Part shown: positions 29,148-36,442 of the stretch, piece by piece
How positions within the stretch are numbered: position 1 is the first letter of the stretch
How the letters are laid out: the number at the start of each line of letters is the position of its first letter
Assembly: GCF_013283875.1 (NCBI RefSeq)
Contig: NZ_CP054139.1
Coordinates: 186,001 to 250,000, forward strand
Source: Mucilaginibacter mali
GTDB lineage: Bacteria > Bacteroidota > Bacteroidia > Sphingobacteriales > Sphingobacteriaceae
Direction: 5' to 3'
Length of the DNA: 64,000 nt
The notes under the pieces: model-generated
Told to the model about the DNA's origin: nothing
The model's input: only the letters and a program-made list of their open reading frames with translations
Database searches by the model: none
Made by a program: the position numbers and the translations under genes

Positions 29148-29433
29148 AACGGGAGAGATTTTTGAAATTGACCTGGTGAATAAATATACCCGTCGGACGG
29201 GCTTTGATATGGAGGCCTTGTTTCTGTTTGGCGGCGATAAAGACCAGTCCACCAGCAACTGAGGCGATCAGGACGATCAGGCCGAGCCACATATTGACCA
29301 GCGCCATCGTTAACGCGCCCAATACCAGACCGGCTAAAAGCGAAGCAACGCCCCAATAGATGTATTTGCCTTTAAAACCGCGATATACGAGCGGCCTTTG
29401 CAGCCCCTTGTATACCTGGAATTGCCTTGCCAT
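29125..29433 (-). CDS. traF: Conjugative transposon protein TraF (DUF4133, VirB3-like)
   Basis: About 102 residues from the ATG at 29433 (MARQFQVYKGLQRPLVYRGF), the family's usual opening. Two membrane helices follow (WGVASLLAGLVLGALTMAL and WLGLIVLIASVAGGLVFIA). The protein acts with TraG at the inner membrane. Its start overlaps the stop of traE (TAATG) and its end overlaps traG by 23 bases, so translation is tightly coupled. Confidence 0.85.
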   Translation of the reverse strand: MARQFQVYKGLQRPLVYRGFKGKYIYWGVASLLAGLVLGALTMALVNMWLGLIVLIASVAGGLVFIAAKQKQGLHIKARPTGIFIHQVNFKNLSRYGRKTSL

Positions 29434-29741
29434 TAGGTCAAACCAAAGAAGGCTTTGATCACGACTGCGGACACCACGAGGAACACACAACTGCCTCCCC
29501 AGCCCATTAATTCTTTGTTAATATCCTGGTCGCCGCTGTTCCATTTCGAGTAAACGCGGATCGCGCCGACAATGCCGACGATACCCCCGATGACCAGGGT
29601 CACATTGGTGACAGGGGCGACATAAGTTTTAAGGGAAGTGGTAGCGGAGTTCAGGCCGGTAACACCGTTCTGGGCAAAGGCAGAAGCCGTACCCAATGCA
29701 AGGGCCACGGCTGTGGCCCACATTTTTCTGATTTTGTTCAT
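29433..29741 (-). CDS. traE: TraE pilin-like protein (DUF4134), copy 2
   Basis: About 102 residues from the ATG at 29741. A signal peptide (to ASAFAQ) and two hydrophobic helices (VTLVIGGIVGIVGAIRVYSKW and FLVVSAVVIKAFFG) match the DUF4134/TraE family. Members play the VirB2 pilin-like role. A hairpin terminator lies 35 bases upstream, between this gene and its paralogue. That may uncouple pilin amounts from the upstream transcript. Confidence 0.85.
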   Translation of the reverse strand: MNKIRKMWATAVALALGTASAFAQNGVTGLNSATTSLKTYVAPVTNVTLVIGGIVGIVGAIRVYSKWNSGDQDINKELMGWGGSCVFLVVSAVVIKAFFGLT

Positions 29742-29775
29742 TATAGGGGTATTAAAAATTATTAGAAATAAAAAA

Positions 29776-29804
29776 GGCGGCCCCCGAATCATCGGGGAAC
29801 CGCC
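29776..29804 (-). terminator. Hairpin terminator between the two TraE genes
   Basis: GGCGG and CCGCC form the outer arms, CCCCGA and TCGGGG the inner arms, around a 4-nt loop. On the minus strand the hairpin is followed by TTTTTTATTT. This is strong enough to terminate or attenuate transcription inside the tra operon. Confidence 0.7.
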
Positions 29805-29830
29805 GGGGTTATGGAGGGGTATTAAAGAAT

Positions 29831-30124
29831 TTACAGGCCAAACACGCCGCGCAGGAAGACACCTGCCAATACCATGAAAAACGCGGCAAAGAACCAGGCG
29901 GCCACCTGCTCATCGATGCGCGGGTGGCCCATTTGCCAGTTATGGTAAATACGCACCGCGCCGATAATGCCAAACACAGCGGCCAGCACCTGAGCGCAGT
30001 CCATCGCGGAGAAAAATGTCGATCTTAAATTTTGCTGCGCCTGCTGCATTTCCGAAATGCCAGGCTGCGCGTTTGCGCCCAATGCCAGCAGGCAACAACA
30101 AAATGTCATGAACTGTCTTTTCAT
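29831..30124 (-). CDS. TraE pilin-like protein (DUF4134), copy 1
   Basis: About 97 residues from the ATG at 30124. A signal peptide (ends in GANA) is followed by two hydrophobic helices containing FGIIGAVRIYHNWQMG and AAFFMVLAGVFLRGVFGL. It is a paralogue of 29433-29741 (IIGAVRIYHNW aligns with IVGAIRVYSKW). Many Bacteroidota elements carry two DUF4134 genes in tandem, and one may be the major pilin. It starts 1 bp after the stop of the upstream gene. Confidence 0.8.
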   Translation of the reverse strand: MKRQFMTFCCCLLALGANAQPGISEMQQAQQNLRSTFFSAMDCAQVLAAVFGIIGAVRIYHNWQMGHPRIDEQVAAWFFAAFFMVLAGVFLRGVFGL

Positions 30125-30125
30125 A

Positions 30126-30419
30126 TTAAAAGCTGACAGAGCGTGTATAGATAATGGCTTCCTGTTTGGCCAGGCGAAAGAGGTCGGTGATCGGCACCCC
30201 ACCGGAGCCAAGCACTTCGTTTTTGTTTGAGGATTTAGCTGGCGCGGCCGGTTGCGTCGCCAGTTGCACCGGCGTAACCTGTTCGGAAAAGGTCAGTTCG
30301 TACGGATTTCCGCTGGTCACGTCCAGCCGTTTGCTCCGCGCCAGGTCGGCCAGAATAACGATCAAATAATAAAGGCCGTAGCCGACAGCCAGCCAAAGTA
30401 AAAAATGGGTCCAGTTCAT
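30126..30419 (-). CDS. TraD-position small membrane protein
   Basis: 97 residues. A single N-terminal membrane helix (FLLWLAVGYGLYYLIVILADL) is followed by a cytoplasmic tail with a Pro/Ala/Ser-rich linker. It ends in LGSGGVPITDLFRLAKQEAIIYTRSVSF. The position between the small accessory genes and the TraE pair corresponds to traD in CTnDOT-type clusters. I do not recognise a catalytic site. Confidence 0.55.
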   Translation of the reverse strand: MNWTHFLLWLAVGYGLYYLIVILADLARSKRLDVTSGNPYELTFSEQVTPVQLATQPAAPAKSSNKNEVLGSGGVPITDLFRLAKQEAIIYTRSVSF

Positions 30420-30679
30420 GTTTTGAGTTGTTTTAAGAATTGGTCGATAGCCAGCCGCAGTTCCGGGTGCTGCTTGAGCAGGTCGTTGATAGCATAGGCC
30501 ATCACTTTGGTAATGTCAATGCCTGTGGCCAGCTTGAGCTGGTTCAGGATCACGACCGTATATTCATCCAGCCGGATATGTACCACACTGTGGTGGTCAC
30601 TATTATCATAGGCCCGGATACGGTCGAGTATCTCATTGAAGGCCGGGTCGCGCTGCTGGCGAAGGATTTTTGGATTCAT
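30416..30679 (-). CDS. Small DNA-binding-like transfer protein, copy 2 (TraC position)
   Basis: 87 residues with no signal or membrane segment. The core (VHIRLDEYTVVILNQLKLATGIDITKV) looks like a short ribbon-helix-type or coiled DNA-binding unit. It is shared with the upstream gene (LIHARVDAQTAQMIHHLKIATGIEVTR). Both end in a helix with HPEL or NPEL. It sits two genes after the ParA-like protein. A ParB-like or relaxosome role is plausible inference. Confidence 0.5.
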   Translation of the reverse strand: MNPKILRQQRDPAFNEILDRIRAYDNSDHHSVVHIRLDEYTVVILNQLKLATGIDITKVMAYAINDLLKQHPELRLAIDQFLKQLKT

Positions 30680-31011
30680 AGCTCGAAGTTGGCTAAGTGT
30701 GCTTTGATTAATGATTTGAGTTCGGGGTTCTGATCGAATAGCTGCCTTATGGAAAAACAGATCAGGCGGGTGACCTCTATGCCGGTTGCAATCTTCAAAT
30801 GATGGATCATCTGCGCGGTTTGCGCATCCACGCGGGCATGGATCAGTGTTTTGTTGGCGCTGACATCGAGATCACGCATCAGCGAGACGATCTCCGGGAT
30901 GTCCGGCGGTTTGGCTGATTTGGGTTTAACCACTTTTACCGGCTTTTCCGGCGTGTCCGGCTTGGCCATTTTACTCCTTAACTGGTCGGCCAGTGTTTTG
31001 ATCTCGCTCAT
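30676..31011 (-). CDS. Small DNA-binding-like transfer protein, copy 1 (TraB position)
   Basis: 111 residues with a Pro/Lys-rich N-terminal linker (PEKPVKVVKPKSAKPPD). The C-terminal half is the same conserved unit as in 30416-30679. The pair appears to be a tandem duplication. Overlaps by 4 bases with both neighbours. Beside a ParA-like ATPase, such a protein is a natural candidate for its DNA-binding partner, though a direct test is lacking. Confidence 0.5.
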   Translation of the reverse strand: MSEIKTLADQLRSKMAKPDTPEKPVKVVKPKSAKPPDIPEIVSLMRDLDVSANKTLIHARVDAQTAQMIHHLKIATGIEVTRLICFSIRQLFDQNPELKSLIKAHLANFEL

Positions 31012-31637
31012 AAATAGGGTTGGATAAAGTCTTTAAAAACCCGCTCGAAAACCGGCAGCAAAAGCGCCTGCACGTTGATTGGTGTCTGGAAAGTATTGGT
31101 GCGCTGGAAATCGATACGGTCGGCAATCGCCTCGGTAACGTGCCCCAGTTGGTTCAATTGGTCGTTCACATCCGCTTTGATCTCGTACTTGACATTGGCC
31201 TTGATGCGGTTGGGTACAAATAATAAATGCACCTCCGGGTTAATCTTCTTCAGTACCAAAGCGAAAGGGATCGTTGATTCAAAGCTGAACTCATCATAGG
31301 CAAATGGACAAATCGCTACCTGCGCTGCTTTAAAAACACCTATCAAACCATCGTCATCCAGCTTGCCCGGCAGGTCGATCAAAACAATATCCTTTGGATT
31401 ATCACGGATAGTGTCTGCCATCATTGGGAAGTCTGCTAATCCAAATGCCAGCACCTCATACGGCTCGGCATTCTCCAGTATTTTTGCTTTCTCGAATTTT
31501 TGGGAAATTGACTGCTGGTAATCCATATCCAGCACAGTGACTTTGCACTTTTTATTTTGCGTGAGATAATTGGCCAGCAAAAGTGTGAGCGTGCTTTTTC
31601 CGGCGCCGCCTTTCTGGTTTCCGATAATAATGACCAT
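31008..31637 (-). CDS. traA: ParA-family ATPase (TraA)
   Basis: 209 residues with the deviant Walker A of ParA/MinD proteins (GNQKGGAGKSTLTLLLANYL, residues 6 onward). The A' motif DMDYQQS and Walker B VLIDLPG are also present. The gene stands at the head of the tra block, as traA does in CTnDOT. It probably positions the element or the relaxosome at the mating site. Eighteen bases separate it from the relaxase gene. Confidence 0.85.
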   Translation of the reverse strand: MVIIIGNQKGGAGKSTLTLLLANYLTQNKKCKVTVLDMDYQQSISQKFEKAKILENAEPYEVLAFGLADFPMMADTIRDNPKDIVLIDLPGKLDDDGLIGVFKAAQVAICPFAYDEFSFESTIPFALVLKKINPEVHLLFVPNRIKANVKYEIKADVNDQLNQLGHVTEAIADRIDFQRTNTFQTPINVQALLLPVFERVFKDFIQPYL

Positions 31638-31654
31638 AAGCTAAATTTTAATTG

Positions 31655-32938
31655 TCAGCGGAGATTGGTTCTTGCTTTTTTCTTCCGGCGGCGCTTCATC
31701 CCTAATACTGCATCATCATCTATGTCTGATGCCAGGTTGATGCCGGGTATTACCGGATGCTGTCTTTGCGACTGTTCATCCCGAAAGTGGTAACTGAGCG
31801 AAGCTTGTTCTTTTTCGTTTAAAAGTTCAGCTGTATTGATAAATACTCCAGCTGCCGGATCATGCAGGGTAAAGCCATTTTCGTTTTTAATGATGACCAG
31901 GTCCTGATGCTGTAAACCCTGCGTCAGATCAGGGTAATTGTACATCGCCGCTTTTAAGAGCGCGTCGTAATAGTGCATTTGTTGATGGTTGTTCTCGTAG
32001 CGAACTTTCGGTTTTTCCTTTTGCGGACTTTCAGAGACGCGAATGGTTAAAAGTTCTTTTAAGGGCATGATCTCACCGCCCTTAAAGACATTTTTACCGG
32101 AATGATCGATCACCGAATAACCATAAGGCGGTTTGTCGCCGGAAGCGTGAAAGACCAGTTCGATGCCGAATTTGACTTTCATTACAGCTGAAAATTCAGA
32201 TTGGTAACCCTTACGGCCTTTTGCCAAGGTCGTATCATGGGTGGCTGCATATTTATGAAACCAGGCTTTTAGCTGTTCTTTCCGCTGCTGGTCAGCATCC
32301 TTGCTTAACTTTTCAGCTATTAAACTCCGCTCAATGGTTTCCAATAATTTCCCAAATTTGATCGCCTCGTAAAGACCGCCCCGCTCCCGCAGTACATAGC
32401 CCTTACTTTCCAGGATCATGCGGAATTGTGCTTCAGTGGCAAACCGAAAAGCCAGCGCATTTTCAATATCACTTTTAGCTTTATGACTGGCATCAATACC
32501 CAATACCCGGTTCAAAGTTTCCACCGCCCGTATCTTTTCAAAGCGGTCGCTGATCTTTTTACCCGTGCGGTCGATGCGTGCGGTCACCAAATGGACGTGG
32601 TTGTTGGCCGTATCCTTATGAAAGATGATCAGGTAAGGTTGCTTTTCATAACCCATTCGCGCCAGCCATTCCTCGCCAATGGCGGTTAGTTCGTGTTTGT
32701 CATAAGTGCGGCTTTCCGCTGAAACTACCACATGGAACTGAGGTCGCTTGACATGCTTATTCGTAGCTGATACCATCGCCAGGTGGTTTTTGTAATCCTC
32801 CGGCCGTACGCTCATTAGGCCCATTAAAGCGCCAAAGTTCGCCACCTTCATCAACTCGCCCTTATTTGCATCAACCTTATCGGTATTATAGCTAACGGCG
32901 GGAAAGCCATCGACTGGCGGCAGGATGTGGACGATCAT
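31655..32938 (-). CDS. mobB: MobB relaxase (mobilization nuclease)
   Basis: About 427 residues from the ATG at 32938 (MIVHILPPV). The longer open frame reads through a 15-bp repeat array and is not needed. The relaxase motif with two metal-binding His is NNHVHLVTARID. A first-half block (FHVVVSAESRTYDKHELTAIG) is typical of Bacteroidota MobB. The C-terminus is basic (GMKRRRKKKAR). It nicks oriT and leads the DNA into the recipient. It lies in tandem with MobA upstream and TraA downstream. Confidence 0.85.
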   Translation of the reverse strand: MIVHILPPVDGFPAVSYNTDKVDANKGELMKVANFGALMGLMSVRPEDYKNHLAMVSATNKHVKRPQFHVVVSAESRTYDKHELTAIGEEWLARMGYEKQPYLIIFHKDTANNHVHLVTARIDRTGKKISDRFEKIRAVETLNRVLGIDASHKAKSDIENALAFRFATEAQFRMILESKGYVLRERGGLYEAIKFGKLLETIERSLIAEKLSKDADQQRKEQLKAWFHKYAATHDTTLAKGRKGYQSEFSAVMKVKFGIELVFHASGDKPPYGYSVIDHSGKNVFKGGEIMPLKELLTIRVSESPQKEKPKVRYENNHQQMHYYDALLKAAMYNYPDLTQGLQHQDLVIIKNENGFTLHDPAAGVFINTAELLNEKEQASLSYHFRDEQSQRQHPVIPGINLASDIDDDAVLGMKRRRKKKARTNLR

Positions 32939-33103
32939 AACTTGTTCATTGTGAACTTGTGCATGCTGATCTTTTTCATTGCGAACAAATTCGTCGCGAA
33001 CAATTACGCTGAAAACAAGTTTGGAGAGAACAAGTGCAGTGCAAACAAATTTGCTCCAAACAAATTCTGTGTGAAACAATTCGCAGCAAACAAGTTCCCA
33101 CTG
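32939..33103. repeat. Array of eleven degenerate 15-bp direct repeats upstream of mobB
   Basis: Copies begin at 32939, 32954, 32969, 32984, 32999, 33014, 33029, 33044, 33059, 33075 and 33089. Most begin AACAA(A/G)TT or AACAATT, the first two AACTTG; one is a weaker match. Spacing is 15 bp with one 16/14 step. The phase is about 1.4 helical turns and preserves the coding frame. The array fills the gap between the MobA stop and the MobB ATG. It could bind relaxosome proteins or control mobB transcription. Confidence 0.7.
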
Positions 33104-33105
33104 AA

Positions 33106-33516
33106 CTATAAGCCGGTCATCCGGAAGATTTTGCGCAGGCTGGTATCCAGTGCTTGTTGGTTTTTTAGATATTGCTCAAACAAAACAGTAAATCGCTCAA
33201 TCACTACAGGCGATAGCATACCTCGTTTTTTCAGGATGTTTGCATATTTCGCTAACTGGTTTATGTTATTGCCGCAGCGTCCCATCTCGGCACCCACCTG
33301 GTCCAATAAAACGATCAGCTCCTTTGCATTCACGACCAGTAATCCTGCATTACTCAACAGTCGCTGCCTGATCAACTCCGTTTTGGTCAAACCCAATGTT
33401 TGCTCCAGTTCGCAGATGATCTTATATTCATCTTCCGTAAAGCGGGCATCGATCTTCTTGATCTTTTTACCGCCGGGCATTTGCGGCCTGCCCTTTGTCC
33501 TGCCTCTACCATTCAT
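33106..33516 (-). CDS. mobA: MobA-type relaxosome accessory protein
   Basis: 136 residues, basic. The N-terminal GRGRTKGRPQMPGGKKIKK is a DNA-binding tail. A ribbon-helix-helix-like segment (IDARFTEDEYKIICELEQTLG) follows. The signature CGNNINQLAKYAN at the centre is the MobC/MobA-family motif. Such proteins bind oriT and help the relaxase open the DNA. The gene lies immediately upstream of the 15-bp repeat array and of mobB. Confidence 0.85.
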   Translation of the reverse strand: MNGRGRTKGRPQMPGGKKIKKIDARFTEDEYKIICELEQTLGLTKTELIRQRLLSNAGLLVVNAKELIVLLDQVGAEMGRCGNNINQLAKYANILKKRGMLSPVVIERFTVLFEQYLKNQQALDTSLRKIFRMTGL

Positions 33517-33684
33517 CAGAGTAAACGAGTTGCGAGTTTACGATACTCCCTGGTCTTCGCGTAGGTACGGAGCGAAGTCCGGGGCAAGATTGCGACTGGC
33601 TGGCAAAAAATGAGCGGAGCGGTTTTTTGTCGGACAGGAGCACATCTTGCAAGGGGAAAAACCAAAACGGAACTTGTTCGCTTT
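33517..33684. other. Candidate oriT region
   Basis: This gap directly upstream of mobA holds three inverted repeats. GTAAAC (33521-33526) pairs with GTTTAC (33536-33541). CTTCGC (33555-33560) pairs with GCGAAG (33572-33577). GCAAGAT (33584-33590) pairs with ATCTTGC (33644-33650). Position next to the relaxosome genes and the dense symmetry are typical of origins of transfer. The nick site cannot be assigned. Confidence 0.5.
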
Positions 33685-34596
33685 TCATCGGTTTAGCTGG
33701 TAATTGATTCGCTCTGCAACGATCAGGTCATTGTAATCATTGTAGCCTTTATAAATACTGGCTCGGTCGACGGCCCAGGGTAACGCCGCTTGAAAATCGT
33801 GGGTGGCCTGCCGTCCGGATGGGTCGTTATCGAAGTAGAGGGCGATATCCCGGAAGTCCTGGGCTTTGATTATTCCTGCCTGAAGCAATGAGAGCGAATT
33901 TAGTACGAGCACGCTGTCCGGTGCGAACGGGTTCTCTGTGAGCCAGCTCAAGTAGTTAAAAAAACCTTCAAACACTGCCAGCTTCTTTTCCGAATTTGGG
34001 ATAAAGCTGATCGCCTTGTGTCCCAAACAGCCTTTAAAGTTAAGGTTACGAATTTCCCAGGCACCCTGTTCGTTTTGCCAGCCTGCTGCAAAGAACTTAT
34101 TCCGCTTTTTATCTTCATCCTCTATATAATAATAAATTTCTTTGAGGCGGCCCTCAGCGACCTGACCGACACCCCGGCTTTCCAGGTAATTCAGGATGGC
34201 GGCATTGCTGCCAATGTCTTTAATGTCCAGTATTTTATAACTGGGTTCCTTTTCAAGCAATGATTGTCTTTTATAATTTGGCGCAGCAGCTAAATCCGGA
34301 ATTAGACTACCGCAGGTCAGGACTATTTTTTCCAATACTTCGGGAAAAGGCAAGCCTTTCCAATATAGCAGGGCAAAATCTATAATGTTGCCGCCTTTGC
34401 CTTCGCCGAAATCGAACCAGGTGCCCTGTTTGTCATTTACGGAAAATGAGGGTGTCGTATCCGAATCGCGCAGCATACTCAAATAAAGCTGTTCATTGCG
34501 AACTCGCTTGACCGGCTCATAGCCCAAGTGCGTTAGCAGGTCAACAAGGGAATAATTTTCTTTGATCTCGCTTGCCTTTAATGTTTGATTTTCCAT
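33685..34596 (-). CDS. Primase-like protein with Toprim domain and zinc-less N-terminus
   Basis: 303 residues. The N-terminal CHC2-like fold keeps the shape (TTPSFSVNDKQGTWFDFGEG then GGNIIDFALL) but lacks the zinc-binding Cys/His. The Toprim part has the acidic strand LAVFEGFFNYLSW and the DxD motif ALYFDNDPSG. This type of protein makes primers for complementary strand synthesis after transfer or acts as an accessory. It is the first gene of the long minus-strand block, preceded by a hairpin with a T-run. Confidence 0.8.
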   Translation of the reverse strand: MENQTLKASEIKENYSLVDLLTHLGYEPVKRVRNEQLYLSMLRDSDTTPSFSVNDKQGTWFDFGEGKGGNIIDFALLYWKGLPFPEVLEKIVLTCGSLIPDLAAAPNYKRQSLLEKEPSYKILDIKDIGSNAAILNYLESRGVGQVAEGRLKEIYYYIEDEDKKRNKFFAAGWQNEQGAWEIRNLNFKGCLGHKAISFIPNSEKKLAVFEGFFNYLSWLTENPFAPDSVLVLNSLSLLQAGIIKAQDFRDIALYFDNDPSGRQATHDFQAALPWAVDRASIYKGYNDYNDLIVAERINYQLNR

Positions 34597-34607
34597 ATTT
34601 CGGGCAT

Positions 34608-34629
34608 AAAAAAAGGGGCGCGAGGCCCC
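34608..34629 (-). terminator. Terminator-like hairpin in the leader of the primase gene
   Basis: On the minus strand GGGGC and GCCCC form a 5-bp stem with a 5-nt loop, followed by seven T. The T-run ends 12 bases before the primase ATG, so the hairpin could attenuate the transfer operon. A second perfect hairpin (CGTATT/AATACG, 34669-34684) lies just upstream in the same leader. Confidence 0.6.
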
Positions 34630-34721
34630 TTCAGGTTAATTATATATGTTGTTCGGAACTACTCACGTCGTATTCTACAATACGGCCTCCCGGCTGCCAA
34701 TGCGCGTTCGCTTTATTGATA

Positions 34722-35045
34722 CTATCTCAGCTTCGCAAAATTTCCAGTTGTTAAGTGGATAATGCTTCGTTCCCCGATGTCAAAGACCGTAGAATCAGGA
34801 GAACTTGTTCTTGCCTGATCGACGGTACAAAGGTTCGGAGAGTGCAGATTTTTACCGGGTTCCTTAAGGGGTCGGACCCTTAAATAATTTTTAATGAATT
34901 GATTTTCAATAAGATTACGAGCAATTCCTGGTTGGGCATTTTCCTCATTAATAAGATTAAAGAAATAATCAACCTCATCACGGGGGTGGATAGAAGACTT
35001 GTGTTTCTGAAATATTTTAGGGTGGATGATTGATACACATATCAA
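34722..35045 (-). CDS. Hypothetical protein, 107 residues, low support
   Basis: A soluble, Asn/Pro/Arg-containing sequence with no known motif. It is preceded by a near-perfect palindrome (35025-35050) that overlaps its first codons. It runs on the same strand as the primase but lies upstream of the leader hairpins. The composition resembles its surroundings. It may be real, or it may be leader sequence of the transfer operon. Confidence 0.3.
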   Translation of the reverse strand: MICVSIIHPKIFQKHKSSIHPRDEVDYFFNLINEENAQPGIARNLIENQFIKNYLRVRPLKEPGKNLHSPNLCTVDQARTSSPDSTVFDIGERSIIHLTTGNFAKLR

Positions 35046-35050
35046 TCATC
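35025..35050. promoter_or_regulatory. Palindromic operator-like site
   Basis: GATGATTGAT (35025-35034) and ATCAATCATC (35041-35050) are perfect reverse complements around a 6-bp centre. This is the shape of a dimeric repressor site at the upstream edge of the transfer region. The binder is unknown; XRE-type regulators are encoded elsewhere in the window. Confidence 0.45.
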
Positions 35051-35148
35051 TATTTTAAGCTGTGCAAAAATAAGGTGGACCGGTTTTCGTACTTTCAATA
35101 AGCATTTCTAAATTGAATTTACTTTAGCACAATACAGAGTAAGCCTAA

Positions 35149-35637
35149 CTATTCCTTGTTGAATGTGTAAATATCCCCACCTTTAACGCTGCATCTACGA
35201 AAAAACTCATGAGGTATTCCTTCATCAAAATTAACATAGGTAGTTAATTTAGGATCACAGGAATTATTTGCACGTTTATTTATGAATACTAACTTATTGC
35301 CTTTAATAAAAGTTGGAAGATCATCTGTTATCGTAAGCGGATAATTACCGAGATATTTATCATTCTCATCAAAAATTAAGATACGGGATGTTGCGCGATG
35401 TGCATGGCCCCATGACCAAACCGAATTCATAATTTTAAAGTGAACGCCCTTTTTTGAGCTAAGCCAGCCTAAATATGTGAGATGGGTCGAAGACCTATCT
35501 TCCGTTTTAAAGATAAACTCATGACCTGTGCGATTACTTTTCAGCACTTGTAATCTTAAATCTTGCTCTTTTGTTTGTCCAAAAGCCCCAAAAGAAATAA
35601 GGAGTAAAAGAACACCTGAGATCGTAATATAATTCAT
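35149..35637 (-). CDS. Exported hypothetical protein, 162 residues
   Basis: A signal peptide (MNYITISGVLLLLISFGAFG) is followed by a soluble, basic domain with two Cys in its C-terminal third (NNSCDPKLT and FFRRCSVKGG). I recognise no family. It lies in cargo between the transfer region and the Rhs-type element and stands alone on its strand. The mature protein may be periplasmic or secreted. Confidence 0.55.
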   Translation of the reverse strand: MNYITISGVLLLLISFGAFGQTKEQDLRLQVLKSNRTGHEFIFKTEDRSSTHLTYLGWLSSKKGVHFKIMNSVWSWGHAHRATSRILIFDENDKYLGNYPLTITDDLPTFIKGNKLVFINKRANNSCDPKLTTYVNFDEGIPHEFFRRCSVKGGDIYTFNKE

Positions 35638-35801
35638 TTAGGGGATTTGGTTATATAAGGTTAGTTTGAAGTGGTCGTTTTGAGGTTAATTGTAAGTGTT
35701 CCAATATACGCAAAGAAAACAAAAGTCCTTTTGGAAGCACATTATGAATTTACTGATAAAATAGCCTTTATAAATCTTTCTGTCCATTCTATTTTTGTAT
35801 C

Positions 35802-36236
35802 ATGAATAAATTTAAAAGTAAAAATTGGGATAATGTAGAATTTGATTTCCATTGGTTTAAAGGTAAAGGCGAATTTTTGCAACCCGATGGTAACAACATA
35901 ACTGTTGATGAATTTACAGTTTGTCCTGTAGATAAGGCGATGCCGGGAACCTACACGTTTCAAGTACTTGAAAGCGATAGTGAAGCTAAAATTTTATCTC
36001 AGACCAGAGATGAGGGTGAAGGGGTAAAGGGCATGAACATTTGTGGAGCAATGCTCCCTGAATTTTATAGACACTATGGAAAAAATATTATTTCAAGTTC
36101 AAAATCAGCGCCAACAGTTCCCGAAGAAAGCAGGGTAAAGAAAATGACTGCGATTTACAAACTATTAGAGGAAACTGGATTGGTTAAGTACGATAATACA
36201 AGGGATGTTTTTGTTTATCCTAACGTTGTTTCTTAA
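35802..36236 (+). CDS. Hypothetical soluble protein, 144 residues
   Basis: The N-terminal half has an alternating beta pattern (NKFKSKNWDNVEFDFHWFKG, then TVCPVDKAMPGTYTFQVLE). The end is a short helical segment (AIYKLLEETGLVKYD). No signal sequence or catalytic motif is visible. It lies between two minus-strand units with an AT-rich upstream region. I do not recognise the function. Confidence 0.5.
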   Translation: MNKFKSKNWDNVEFDFHWFKGKGEFLQPDGNNITVDEFTVCPVDKAMPGTYTFQVLESDSEAKILSQTRDEGEGVKGMNICGAMLPEFYRHYGKNIISSSKSAPTVPEESRVKKMTAIYKLLEETGLVKYDNTRDVFVYPNVVS

Positions 36237-36323
36237 AAAAAAACTATCGAATTAAAGCGTTTGCATTCCCATTTTTTCGAGATCTTCTAAATTAACTTTA
36301 AAGAAAATTTATCAGTTTTTTAA

Positions 36324-36396
36324 ATTGGTTGAGCCAAAGACTTTTCGGAGCTTTCGGGCAATTATCGTAAGCAATTACCCCGTGAGATTACGGTGC
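36324..36396 (+). repeat. Left 73-bp inverted repeat
   Basis: Base-for-base reverse complement of 42224-42296. It begins ATTGGTTGAGCC and ends GAGATTACGGTGC. The left copy is followed by TTT and an inverted 11-bp core (36400-36410), so this end is itself a small perfect palindrome (36386-36410). Confidence 0.95.
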
Positions 36397-36399
36397 TTT

Positions 36400-36410
36400 G
36401 CACCGTAATC
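36400..36410 (-). repeat. 11-bp core site, left copy
   Basis: On the minus strand this reads GATTACGGTGC, identical and in the same orientation to the copy at 42224-42234. The preceding minus-strand bases GGGCAATAC would encode GQY, which with the core gives QYDYGA. It is a candidate crossover site for the element's tyrosine recombinases. Confidence 0.7.
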
Positions 36411-36442
36411 GTATTGCCCCTTATAACTTTTACGATTTTTAC

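Noticed and set aside
32939-33103. CRISPR-like array
   Set aside because: Repeats are contiguous 15-mers without spacers, and no cas genes are present.
32927-33613. A long plus-strand frame with NKF-type pentapeptide repeats opposite mobA and mobB
   Set aside because: It is antisense to two well supported genes. The repeat follows from the 15-bp DNA array, and the remaining frame has no family features.
35790-35797. TATTTTTG as a promoter box for the gene at 35802
   Set aside because: It lies only 4 bases before the ATG, so the transcript would start inside the gene.
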